From contig JBHOGO010000018.1 of assembly GCA_043421945.1 (NCBI GenBank), positions 1-58,988 of the forward strand: a stretch of DNA of 58,988 bases, given 5' to 3'. Both the position numbers and the translations under genes were made by a program. Position 1 is the first letter of the stretch; each line of letters opens with the position of its first letter. Of this stretch, positions 26,869-35,584 are shown in pieces. The notes under the pieces were generated by a model that saw nothing but the letters and a program-made list of their open reading frames with translations, was not told where the DNA came from and ran no database searches. Source of the stretch: Thaumasiovibrio sp043421945 (GTDB lineage: Bacteria; Pseudomonadota; Gammaproteobacteria; Enterobacterales; Vibrionaceae).

Positions 26869-28648
26869 TATTTTTCTCCGTTGATATTGGAATATAAATA
26901 TGGAACAACGCGCCGCCTGTTTTATGTTTCGAAACGCTCAAAGTGCCCCCAAAGTCTTCGCATATACGCTTTGAGATTGTTAGGCCGAGACCGAGTCCAT
27001 CATGTTTAGAAGTGAAGAACGGGTCAAAAATCTGATGAGGGTTGTCGATGCCAGGACCGTTATCCCATACTTGGATTTCCATACCATCGAGATGTTTGAC
27101 TGGTGTAATACCAATTTGTGGCGAAGGGTGGGACTCTAAGGCCTGTTCAGCATTTGTGAGGAGATTAATAATGACTTGTTCAAGCTGAACGGCATCAGCG
27201 TTAACAATGTGACCTTTATACTTTTCTTCTAGCTTAACGATGATGCCCGCCTTAAGTAGGCGACTATTGACGATGCTCAAAGCAGAATGTATTGCTGACT
27301 GCAAGTCGCAATAAGCTTGGTTTGTACCGTTCTTGCGTGCAAAGACTTTCAGCCGAGCGATAATTTCACTGATCATCTTGTTGAGTTTGATAATTTGTTC
27401 AAGGTTACCATCCACACGCTCGTAACGTTGCTTAATCAAAAATTGCTGTGCATTTTCCGCATAGGTACGCATGGCTGCCAAAGGTTGGTTTATTTCGTGA
27501 TTTATACTGGCTGAAAGCTCGCCTAGCATGGCAAGTTTTGCGGCCTGAATCAGCTCTTTTTCTGTCTGTCGCAGTGCGTGCTGACTATGTTCATATTGGC
27601 GTAACGTTTCACGCAGCTGTTGGTTGCTTTGTAGGAGTTTGTTGGTTCTTTCTTTTACCAAGTGCTCTAAACGTGCATTGAGGCGTGCAAGTTTTTGCTT
27701 TGTTGAGTAAGTCTCAAACCAAGACGCTAGAGCGAAACAAATGAGGAGGTAAAAGAGAGAAAACACAACAGTGGCTTGGCCAACAGCTTGCCATATTTCA
27801 TAGACGGGAGAGAGGCCAAATATACGCCACCCCAGATGTGGCATTGGGTACATCTGGCTAATGTACTCTATCTCTGTGCCATCACCCTGGAGCATCGTAA
27901 GGGTAGGGCGTGTTAGCTCGTCGAGTGTGACGGCTGTTGTTAAGGGACTCAGCGCCGGTGTACCGTATTGCCGAGAAGCGATTATTTTTTCTTTTTGGGC
28001 CGTTGATAGTTTGAGTAGTGATTGATAAAGGATTTCAGATCGAGAGCTGTAGAAAACAACGCCATTATTATCTGTTATCAAGTAGTCAGAAGACTGATAT
28101 CGCCAGAGTTCTTCTATCTCACCGAGGTCGATTTTGATAACGAGAACCCCAAGAACCGTTCCGTGCCTTAATACAGGTGCTGAAAAATAGTAACCGCGGC
28201 GCTGAGACTGCAGTCCAAGAGCAAAATATTGACCCCGTTGTTCTGTTAACGCTTCTTGAAAGTAGGGTCTAAACCGAAAGTTGTGCCCTACAAAGGAGTC
28301 AGATTGCTTATGATTACTAGAAGCAAGGGTTAACCCGTTATGATTAATGAGGTAAATCACATCAGCTTCAAGGGTTTGCTGCCACTTATTGAGGAACCCG
28401 TTGGTTGCGTTAGCATTGTGAGGTGCGGTCAAAAAGCGTACAAGTCGAGGGTCGCTGGAAAGGAGCACAGGAAGTTGGCTAAACCTTTCTAGCTCATTGC
28501 TTAACGTTTCGCTTAATTGAGTAATGTCTTGATTAAGGTTTTCTGCAACGTTATTTCGAGCTTGTTGGTAGGCGATAACACCGATTACCCCCGTCATGAA
28601 GATACCGAGTAATAGAGCGAACCCCACTATAGATCGTTTAAGCACCAC
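26858..28648 (-). CDS. DctB-like membrane sensor histidine kinase
   Basis: 596 aa, starting at a GTG with AAGGA 6 nt upstream. One N-terminal helix (SIVGFALLLGIFMTGVIGVI), a periplasmic dCACHE/PAS-like sensor domain of about 260 residues and a second helix (VVFSLFYLLICFALASW) come first. A coiled linker and the kinase core follow: H box GELSASINHEINQPLAAM, N box EQVIINLLTNAEQALES, G boxes DNGPGIDNP and HDGLGLGLTIS. This is the DctB architecture, which senses C4-dicarboxylates. Its cognate regulator overlaps its 3' end. No dct transporter is adjacent, so the ligand may differ. Confidence 0.9.
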   Translation of the reverse strand: MVLKRSIVGFALLLGIFMTGVIGVIAYQQARNNVAENLNQDITQLSETLSNELERFSQLPVLLSSDPRLVRFLTAPHNANATNGFLNKWQQTLEADVIYLINHNGLTLASSNHKQSDSFVGHNFRFRPYFQEALTEQRGQYFALGLQSQRRGYYFSAPVLRHGTVLGVLVIKIDLGEIEELWRYQSSDYLITDNNGVVFYSSRSEILYQSLLKLSTAQKEKIIASRQYGTPALSPLTTAVTLDELTRPTLTMLQGDGTEIEYISQMYPMPHLGWRIFGLSPVYEIWQAVGQATVVFSLFYLLICFALASWFETYSTKQKLARLNARLEHLVKERTNKLLQSNQQLRETLRQYEHSQHALRQTEKELIQAAKLAMLGELSASINHEINQPLAAMRTYAENAQQFLIKQRYERVDGNLEQIIKLNKMISEIIARLKVFARKNGTNQAYCDLQSAIHSALSIVNSRLLKAGIIVKLEEKYKGHIVNADAVQLEQVIINLLTNAEQALESHPSPQIGITPVKHLDGMEIQVWDNGPGIDNPHQIFDPFFTSKHDGLGLGLTISKRICEDFGGTLSVSKHKTGGALFHIYIPISTEKNNEC

Positions 28649-28819
28649 GTGATGTCCTTGCTAATTCTACGAAATAACGGTTAATGGATATCAGGTTAAC
28701 AAATTGTAAAAGCCAAAACCTTGAAAAAACCGACATTACTGCAACGACAAGGACTTGCAGTTCATTCTGAGTGCGAGCACAATCTCCAGACTAGCCATTG
28801 ATTTTTGAGGAGACAAAGA

Positions 28820-29458
28820 ATGGACTTGGCAGATATTCGCCGTGACTATACTAAAGGCGGTTTGCGTCGTGAGAATTTGCCTGAAGCACCACTGGCTTTA
28901 TTTGAACATTGGTTAAAACAAGCGGTTGATGCTGGCCTTCCTGATCCTACTGCAATGACGGTTGCAACCGTTTCAGAGCAAGGAATGCCCTATCAGCGAA
29001 TTGTTTTGCTTAAAAATGTCGATGACGCAGGTTTTGTTTTCTATACCAATCTTGGAAGCCGTAAAGCACAGCATTTAGCGCACAGTAGCAATGTGAGCCT
29101 TCACTTCCCTTGGCACAACCTAGAGCGTCAAGTACATATTACTGGCAAGGTTGAGCCTTTGTCTAAAATGGAAGTACTGAAATACTTTTCATCTCGCCCA
29201 AAAGAGAGCCAAGTTGCGGCATGGGCGAGCCATCAGAGTAATCGTTTGAGTGCGCGTTCTGCACTTGAAAGCAAATTTCTTGAATTGAAACAGAAATTTT
29301 CAAATGGTGAAGTACCATTACCATCATTTTGGGGTGGATACCGTGTTGTTCCTGAAAGTGTTGAGTTCTGGCAGGGGGGAGCAAACCGACTTCATGACAG
29401 GTTTTTATTTACGCGAGAAGAAAACGATAAATGGTTGATTGAGCGGTTAGCGCCTTAA
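28820..29458 (+). CDS. pdxH: Pyridoxamine 5'-phosphate oxidase PdxH
   Basis: The start MDLADIRRDYTKGGLRRE follows GAGGAGA and gives a 212-aa protein, the usual length. Family motifs include PTAMTVATVSEQGMPYQRIV (FMN phosphate region), FYTNLGSRKAQHL, LERQVHITGKVE, ASHQSNRLSAR and the C-terminal WQGGANRLHDRFLFTR signature. It oxidises pyridoxamine or pyridoxine 5'-phosphate to PLP with FMN and oxygen. It is divergent from the dctB-like gene and stands alone. Confidence 0.96.
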   Translation: MDLADIRRDYTKGGLRRENLPEAPLALFEHWLKQAVDAGLPDPTAMTVATVSEQGMPYQRIVLLKNVDDAGFVFYTNLGSRKAQHLAHSSNVSLHFPWHNLERQVHITGKVEPLSKMEVLKYFSSRPKESQVAAWASHQSNRLSARSALESKFLELKQKFSNGEVPLPSFWGGYRVVPESVEFWQGGANRLHDRFLFTREENDKWLIERLAP

Positions 29459-29802
29459 CTTGATATATCTATTCGGTAGCTAAAGATGGCACTTTCCCCT
29501 CGGCTGTGGCGACGTTTAATCACTCCGCATAGCATGTAAATTAGCGGTACACTTTGCGTTTTAAAGGCTATATTCGCTAAACTCACGCTATTTATAAGTT
29601 AATGATTTAGTGCTTATCTAACTAGTTTATAAAGCATTTTTTTCTTTTAGTTAGGTGTGTGTTGGATGATTTCACTGAATACTTCTATTGATTAGATATA
29701 TAGTTTGTTTGCATTAAAATGCAATAATGCTGTGAGGTAGCTCATATATAAACTAGCACAAAATAAACTATCAATGACTTAGTAAGTCGGTTTGGTCGGT
29801 TA

Positions 29803-29816
29803 TTGATCTAAATCAA
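29803..29816. promoter_or_regulatory. FNR box (TTGATCTAAATCAA) upstream of a small ORF
   Basis: A perfect match to TTGAT-N4-ATCAA. A hexamer TACTGT at 29839-29844 would give a start near 29851. That puts the box centre at about -41.5, the spacing of class II FNR-activated promoters. The site lies 64 bp before the ATG of the 50-codon ORF. Confidence 0.72.
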
Positions 29817-29879
29817 GCCTTGCTGAAGTTGAGTTTTCTACTGTATTGGCAGTTTAATTGATAGCAGGGAGTGATAATT

Positions 29880-30032
29880 ATGGCGAGTTACTACCAGAGT
29901 GTATTAACGCATGTTGTGGCGAAAGGAAGTCAGCCACTATTTATGAGATGCCCAGAATCAGCACCAAGACGTAAAGTTAAAGCGAGCTCATTGCCTCGCT
30001 CTGCATCCTTTGGCTTTGCAAGATCTCGATAG
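29880..30032 (+). CDS. 50-aa basic small protein, probably FNR-regulated
   Basis: The ORF starts MASYYQSVLTHVVAKGSQPL and ends SLPRSASFGFARSR. It is rich in Arg, Lys and Ser, and no membrane helix or known family is seen. Support for a real gene: AGGGAG about 9 nt before the ATG, a perfect FNR box upstream, and a good terminator 35 bp after the stop. This forms a complete transcription unit in the 745-bp gap between pdxH and the AEC permease gene. The rest of that gap (29459-29800) shows only AT-rich sequence with no gene I can support. Confidence 0.65.
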   Translation: MASYYQSVLTHVVAKGSQPLFMRCPESAPRRKVKASSLPRSASFGFARSR

Positions 30033-30066
30033 CGCAATACTTAGGGCGCTAAGCTGTCATCAATAG

Positions 30067-30090
30067 GCCCGCATTCAATGCGGGCTTTTT
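30067..30090 (+). terminator. Rho-independent terminator after the small ORF
   Basis: GCCCGCAT-TCA-ATGCGGGC followed by TTTTT, 35 bp behind the 50-codon ORF. Confidence 0.9.
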
Positions 30091-30203
30091 AAATCCAAGC
30101 TGTTAAGTTTTCGTTTTCAAACCGAAGCGGCTAAAAACAAAGCTTTTTAACACCGAATGCTTCCAAGTAGAGCTGCATCTGCGTTTAAAGCGCCTGTAAG
30201 CAC

Positions 30204-31151
30204 TTATGCAAGTCCCCAGCTTCTTAGTAATGCCAAACCTGCACTGATCGTGAACGCAAAGCACAGCGTTGTAAGCGCAATGATATTGGCTGCTAAACGG
30301 TCGTCAGCTTTCATGGCCTTGGCCATAATGTAGCTCGCTGCTGCAGTTGGGCTAGCACTCATAAAGAAAATCAACCCTAATGCAGCATCTCTGAAGCCCA
30401 TCATAACAGCGGCAGAAACGATGAAAATCGGAACGATGATCAAGCGAGCAACGGATGAAATGATCGTTGGCATTGGTGTTGATTTTAATTGCTTGAAATC
30501 AAGGCTTGCGCCAGTACATAGGAGAGCGAGCGGTAAGGTCATGTCGGCAAAGTATTTTCCACTCACCATGAGTACCTCAGGCAGGTCAACATTAAGGACT
30601 TTCAACAAGGTTGCTGCCAATATCGAAAGGATCAATGGGTTTCGGCTTAATGTCTTGATCATCGTTCCAGAGGATTTCTGTGATCCTCTTGGAGTTAGAC
30701 TGATCACTGCGAGGACATTATAAAGCAGTGTGATTACCGCGACATAAAACGCACTGGCAGCGACACCTTGCTCACCATAGGCGTTAGCCATTAATGCTAT
30801 CCCTATGATACCGGTATTGGCTCGAAATGCGCCTTGTACCATGACACTCGTTGTCGCGAAAGGATAAGAAGAAAACCTCGAGACTAGCATCACGGCAAGC
30901 CAAACTAAGGTGTTAGCGATAAAGGCGAATAGCAAAATGCTCGCATGAGCCCCAAAATCCAAGTCAACGTTTGCGATACTTAAAAAGAGCATAGCTGGTA
31001 ACGTTAAGTTAAAAACGAGTTTGGAGCCACTATCAACAAAAGCCGTTGTAATGACGTTTTTTCTTTTAAAAACAACGCCTAAAACCAACATTAAAAATAT
31101 TGGCGAGGTAATCCGCAGTGCTTCACTGAGGTTAGAAAGAAATAAATTCAA
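30204..31151 (-). CDS. AEC (auxin efflux carrier) family permease
   Basis: 315 aa with about ten hydrophobic segments in a five-plus-five arrangement. Motifs include LVLGVVFKRKNVITTAFVD near the N-terminus, GAFRANTGIIGIALMANAYG in the middle (conserved Asn-Thr-Gly-x-x-G) and LPLALLCTGASLDF after helix six. The family moves organic anions such as malate or amino acids across the inner membrane. It is divergent from putA, from which 396 bp separate it. Two RctB-like motifs (30429 and 30654) lie inside the coding region. Confidence 0.85.
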   Translation of the reverse strand: MNLFLSNLSEALRITSPIFLMLVLGVVFKRKNVITTAFVDSGSKLVFNLTLPAMLFLSIANVDLDFGAHASILLFAFIANTLVWLAVMLVSRFSSYPFATTSVMVQGAFRANTGIIGIALMANAYGEQGVAASAFYVAVITLLYNVLAVISLTPRGSQKSSGTMIKTLSRNPLILSILAATLLKVLNVDLPEVLMVSGKYFADMTLPLALLCTGASLDFKQLKSTPMPTIISSVARLIIVPIFIVSAAVMMGFRDAALGLIFFMSASPTAAASYIMAKAMKADDRLAANIIALTTLCFAFTISAGLALLRSWGLA

Positions 31152-31692
31152 AATGGATCCTTCGGAACAATGATCAAGTTAGTCTGTAACGTTGATCGAA
31201 ATGATGCCAGAACAATGATCATGGGGCATATGATAATGATCAGTTTTAAGGCATAGATGCTTGTAGATTAGACGCAATACTATGAGATTCAAGGGGCTAG
31301 AGGAAGAACCAGACTAGAAGTATGTAAGAAAATCATTCAGAAATTGAAATGACACTGAACGTAATCTGGACAAACTTGATCATCGTTCCGTGCTGCTTTT
31401 TAGTCAGTATTACCTTGCTTTGAACTGGCTGAAGCCGAAAAATGAGCCCACGCGCAAAAAAGGAAGTAAATCTCACTACAAAATGTACCTCAAACCTTAA
31501 CTTTGAAATAACATATCCGAGGTTTGCATGATAGATAAGGGAAGATCATGATTAAGGCGGCAGATTATTTTGTGGAAAATTGGCTACATCAGCCGCGAGA
31601 GACCCTCTGGAAACAGATCTCTCCGTTATACGCTGTTGAGGAATCAGAGTGGATCTCACAGCTGATCCCTTTTGCTCGGAACGATGATCAAG
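30429..31692. repeat. Cluster of RctB-site-like 16-mers CGGAACNATGATCAAG
   Basis: Copies occur at 30429-30444 (plus), 30654-30669 (minus, last base changed), 31163-31178 (plus), 31375-31390 (minus) and 31677-31692 (plus). Degenerate ones are at 31208-31223 and 31236-31242. The same 16-mer, in minus orientation, occurs in ori2 at 17864-17879. The cluster covers the AEC coding region, the 396-bp AEC-putA gap and the putA 5' end. It looks like an ectopic RctB-binding locus. Confidence 0.6.
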
Positions 31693-34600
31693 AAGGTACT
31701 TTGATCGGAGAACGGTCGTTAGCTTTGATTGAAAAAGTGAGGGCGGATAAACACGCCATTCATATGATTGACGCCCTATTAATGGAATATAGCCTCGACA
31801 CCGATGAAGGTGTGCTGTTGATGTGCTTAGCTGAAGCACTCATGCGAATCCCAGATCAACGAACGGCAGATGCTTTCATCCGTGACAAATTAAGCGTTGC
31901 GGATTGGCAGGCGCATCTTCAAAATTCATCGTCTGTATTTGTGAATGCTTCCACGTGGGGTCTATTACTTACCGGTAAAGTCACAGGCTACGGTGTAGTA
32001 GACAACCCTGTTAATACACTCAAAAAAATGGTGAATAAGCTCTCTGAGCCAGTCATTCGCAAAGCGATGCAGCAAGCCATGCAGATTATGGGTTTCCAGT
32101 TTGTATTGGGTCGCAGTATTAAAGAAGCCATGAAGAAAGGCGCTGAGAACTTCAAGCAAGGGAATAGCTACTCTTTTGATATGCTCGGCGAAGCTGCATT
32201 GACACGCGACGACGCGAGTAAATATCTTGCCGACTATCGAGAGGCTATCGATGCAGTGGGCCAAACAATCTGTGATAGTCCATATCCACCCTCAGTTTCG
32301 ATTAAGCTTTCTGCACTCTATCCACGTTATGAGGCCAGTAACCAGCAGGCAGTTCTTACTGAAATGTATCAAACACTGCTCGCTTTGCTCATTTATGCGA
32401 AGGCTCGGGGCGTTGCGATTACGATTGATGCAGAAGAGGCCGATCGCTTAGAGATCTCCTTAGTACTGTTCGAAAAACTACTGCTCAGCGAAGCTTTAAA
32501 GGGCTGGGGAGGCTTTGGTATCGTGGTTCAAGCCTATTCAAAGCGTGCATTGGCAGTGCTAGCTTGGCTAACAAAGCTGAGCCATGATGCCGATGTGTTG
32601 ATCCCCGTGCGGCTTGTTAAGGGGGCATATTGGGATAGCGAGATTAAACATTGTCAGCAACTCGGCCTTGAAGGTTACCCTGTTTATACTCGCAAAGAGT
32701 CGACGGATGTTGCCTATTTAGCCTGCGCACGCTTTCTTTTTTCAACAGCCGCGATAGGGCGTATTTATCCTCAATTTGCGAGTCATAACGCGCATACCGT
32801 TACTGCCATTGCAACGATGGCACCATCGAGTGCTGAGTTTGAGTTTCAGCGCTTGCATGGCATGGGCGATGCGCTTTATAAGCATGTTTGTGATACTTAT
32901 CAAAAGCCTGTCCGAATTTATGCGCCAGTTGGCAGCCATAAGGATTTACTTCCTTACTTAGTCCGCCGATTACTTGAAAATGGTGCGAACAGTTCGTTCG
33001 TTCACCGCCTTGTCGATGCGCGCTGTCCTGCGACTTCATTGATTGAGCATCCTGTTGATACGCTGTTATCGCGTCAAACACTTCATCATCCAGCCATTGT
33101 ATTACCGCCTGCTATCTTTGGTGATGAGCGCAAAAACAGTGCTGGCGTGAATATACAGATAGAGAGCGAATATTCATCACTATCAGCATCGATTGAGACT
33201 TATTGTCAGCATCAATGGCATGCGAGTTCATTGATTGGTGGGCGTTCTGCCTCTGTTGCTGAGGCACCCAGTGATTTAGCACTTCGTCATTCTCGATCAA
33301 ATGATTCGGCAGAGTGTGACGTTGAGAGCACAGACAGCCATTCATCCAATAAGGTAACAGCCCCTTATGATCGCTCTCATGTCGTTGGATACGCTGATAT
33401 GGGCAGCGAGGCTTTAATGTCAGAGGCTATCGATGTTGCATCTAAAGGCTTTGTGCATTGGTCTCAGCGTCCCGTGAAAGAAAGAGCTGAATACTTACGA
33501 CGTATAGGGGCTAGTTTAGAAGCCCATCAGGGTGAATTGATTACTCTTTGTCACCGTGAAGCGGGCAAAACGTTGCAAGATAGCATTGACGAGATTAGAG
33601 AAGCCGTCGATTTTTGCTATTTCTATGCAGCACAAGCTGAAAAGCAGTTTAGTACACCGCGTCAGGTTGTTGGTTTAGGTGGACATGAGACGCTGTTGCG
33701 CTATCAAGGTAAAGGGGTCGTATTGTGTATTAGCCCGTGGAATTTCCCACTGGCTATCTTCCTTGGTCAAGTCGCAGCAGCACTGGTTGCTGGTAATACC
33801 GTGATTGCGAAACCGGCGCCACAAACTAGCCTTATTGCTTCCCGATGTATTGAGATTATGCTTGCAGAGGGCGTGCCAGCTGATGTGATTCAATTGATAC
33901 TCGGCGGTGGTGAGGTCGTGGGCGATGTTGTCGCCAATGATAAGCGTATTAAAGGTGTTGTCTTTACGGGATCAACGGCCACTGCCAAATTGATTCAATC
34001 GCAAATTGCTCGTAGGCAAACGCCTGCTTTTTTCATCGCTGAAACAGGCGGTTTAAATGCGATGGTTGTCGACAGTACAGCGTTGCCTGAGCAAGTTGTC
34101 CGTGATGTCGTTCGCTCTGCGTTTGCATCAGCGGGTCAGCGCTGCTCAGCCTTGAGGGTGCTCTTTGTTCAACAGGATATCGCCCCGCGAATTATTAACT
34201 TGATCAAAGGAGCGATGGCTGAGTTGTCTATTGGTGATCCTAATTTACTTAATACAGACGTTGGCCCAGTGATCGACAGTGGCGCAAAGCAAAAGCTCCT
34301 TGATCATCTTTCCGAACACAAGGATAGGATCCTCTATCAAGCACCGCTAAAGATCGACAATGAAAAGGGAGACTTTATCTCTCCAACGATGATCAAGCTC
34401 GATCATCTAAAGCAATTGTCTGAAGAGCAGTTCGGGCCAATCCTACATGTTATTACTTTTGATGCTCAACAATTATCGAATGTGACGGCTAGCATTAATC
34501 AAACGGGTTATGGTTTGACGTTAGGGGTTCATAGCCGTAACGAGCGTACTTATTTACAGGTTGAAATGGAAACACAAGTTGGTAACTGCTATGTGAACCG

Positions 34601-34760
34601 AGACCAAGTTGGGGCAGTGGTTGGTGTTCAACCCTTTGGAGGGCACGGGCTTTCAGGGACTGGCCCTAAAGCCGGAGGACCGCACTATTTAAGTCACTTT
34701 GTTGATGCTGTCGCGATAAAGCGCACATCCGTGAATGCTAACACCAGCGCAGAGGGATAA
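31548..34760 (+). CDS. putA: Bifunctional proline dehydrogenase / P5C dehydrogenase PutA
   Basis: 1070 aa. There is no ribbon-helix-helix at the N-terminus, so it is not the autoregulatory PutA type. The proline dehydrogenase barrel spans about residues 150-480 (SVKLSALYPRYE-type SIKLSALYPRYEA, RLVKGAYWDSEIK, FASHNAHTVTAI). The P5C dehydrogenase follows, with PWNFPLAIFLGQVAAALVAG, the FTGST cofactor motif, ETGGLNAMVV and the catalytic Cys near residue 866 (SAGQRCSALRVL). It oxidises proline to glutamate with FAD and NAD. A linker near residue 590 is Ser-rich and long. It is followed after 3 bp by a PutA C-terminal-type domain gene and then putP. Confidence 0.95.
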   Translation: MIKAADYFVENWLHQPRETLWKQISPLYAVEESEWISQLIPFARNDDQEGTLIGERSLALIEKVRADKHAIHMIDALLMEYSLDTDEGVLLMCLAEALMRIPDQRTADAFIRDKLSVADWQAHLQNSSSVFVNASTWGLLLTGKVTGYGVVDNPVNTLKKMVNKLSEPVIRKAMQQAMQIMGFQFVLGRSIKEAMKKGAENFKQGNSYSFDMLGEAALTRDDASKYLADYREAIDAVGQTICDSPYPPSVSIKLSALYPRYEASNQQAVLTEMYQTLLALLIYAKARGVAITIDAEEADRLEISLVLFEKLLLSEALKGWGGFGIVVQAYSKRALAVLAWLTKLSHDADVLIPVRLVKGAYWDSEIKHCQQLGLEGYPVYTRKESTDVAYLACARFLFSTAAIGRIYPQFASHNAHTVTAIATMAPSSAEFEFQRLHGMGDALYKHVCDTYQKPVRIYAPVGSHKDLLPYLVRRLLENGANSSFVHRLVDARCPATSLIEHPVDTLLSRQTLHHPAIVLPPAIFGDERKNSAGVNIQIESEYSSLSASIETYCQHQWHASSLIGGRSASVAEAPSDLALRHSRSNDSAECDVESTDSHSSNKVTAPYDRSHVVGYADMGSEALMSEAIDVASKGFVHWSQRPVKERAEYLRRIGASLEAHQGELITLCHREAGKTLQDSIDEIREAVDFCYFYAAQAEKQFSTPRQVVGLGGHETLLRYQGKGVVLCISPWNFPLAIFLGQVAAALVAGNTVIAKPAPQTSLIASRCIEIMLAEGVPADVIQLILGGGEVVGDVVANDKRIKGVVFTGSTATAKLIQSQIARRQTPAFFIAETGGLNAMVVDSTALPEQVVRDVVRSAFASAGQRCSALRVLFVQQDIAPRIINLIKGAMAELSIGDPNLLNTDVGPVIDSGAKQKLLDHLSEHKDRILYQAPLKIDNEKGDFISPTMIKLDHLKQLSEEQFGPILHVITFDAQQLSNVTASINQTGYGLTLGVHSRNERTYLQVEMETQVGNCYVNRDQVGAVVGVQPFGGHGLSGTGPKAGGPHYLSHFVDAVAIKRTSVNANTSAEG

Positions 34761-34763
34761 TTG

Positions 34764-35384
34764 ATGAAAAATACACAATGGTCTCAGTGGCCTATTGAAG
34801 CGCGTTTAAGCGCTTTGACTGTGTGGGCTGATGAGAAAGGCATATTACCGATTCTTCAACAGGATTATCAGCAACCGCTTGCTCGAATGATGGAGCCTGA
34901 AGAGCTGGTAGGTCCAACGGGAGAAACCAATGAACTCTACTTGGTTCCACGCGGTGTGTTTATTGCGACACAATCCGACGAGACCGAGAATGCGGAGGCG
35001 CTAAGAGTACTTATCTCTCGTGCATTGTTAGCGGGCAATCGCATTCAATTGGATAGCACGGTTGATGAGCAGTTAACTGCAGAGTGTTTAGCTCTGGGTT
35101 TCCAGCTACCGGAAGGGACGATCGTGACGACAGCCGGTACGAAAGTCACGGCAGAACATGCGGGTGTCATCTGTGTTGGCCACTTAGCGCTACAACAGCG
35201 TTGGCGTCAGGAGATCGCTCAGTTGTCAGGTGCTATTGTGCCTGTGATTGGTATTGAATCAGGTGCCGCTGGCATCATCGATCCAAATACGGCACTGCAA
35301 TGGGTATATGAACGCACACGTACTATCAATGTCACTGCCATCGGCGGTAATGCAAGCCTGTTGGCACTGAACGATGAGCGGTAA
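34764..35384 (+). CDS. Stand-alone PutA C-terminal ALDH-superfamily-like domain
   Basis: 206 aa, starting three bases after the putA stop, with AGAGGG upstream. The protein resembles a fragment of an aldehyde-dehydrogenase fold: ARLSALTVWADEKGILPIL, ALLAGNRIQLDS, GHLALQQRWRQEIAQLSGAI and the tail TINVTAIGGNASLLAL. No catalytic Cys motif is present. Long PutA proteins carry such a non-catalytic ALDH-superfamily domain at the C-terminus to seal the substrate tunnel. Together the two proteins approximate a long PutA, so a split subunit is likely. Small Vibrio proteins of this kind are often annotated as P5C dehydrogenase. Confidence 0.72.
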   Translation: MKNTQWSQWPIEARLSALTVWADEKGILPILQQDYQQPLARMMEPEELVGPTGETNELYLVPRGVFIATQSDETENAEALRVLISRALLAGNRIQLDSTVDEQLTAECLALGFQLPEGTIVTTAGTKVTAEHAGVICVGHLALQQRWRQEIAQLSGAIVPVIGIESGAAGIIDPNTALQWVYERTRTINVTAIGGNASLLALNDER

Positions 35385-35584
35385 CACTGAACCATACGTT
35401 AATGTGTGATCTTGGTGAGTTGATAGTGATAGTGTTGTTTACCGGTGACAGCGACGAATTGCTCACAAAACGTAACGTGAATGATTGAACAATGAGGTGG
35501 TTGGTAAAAAATGCACCACCTCTGCTCTATATTTAATGCTTACTTACTCAGTATTGATGGACAGAAATAAAAATAGGGATATTT

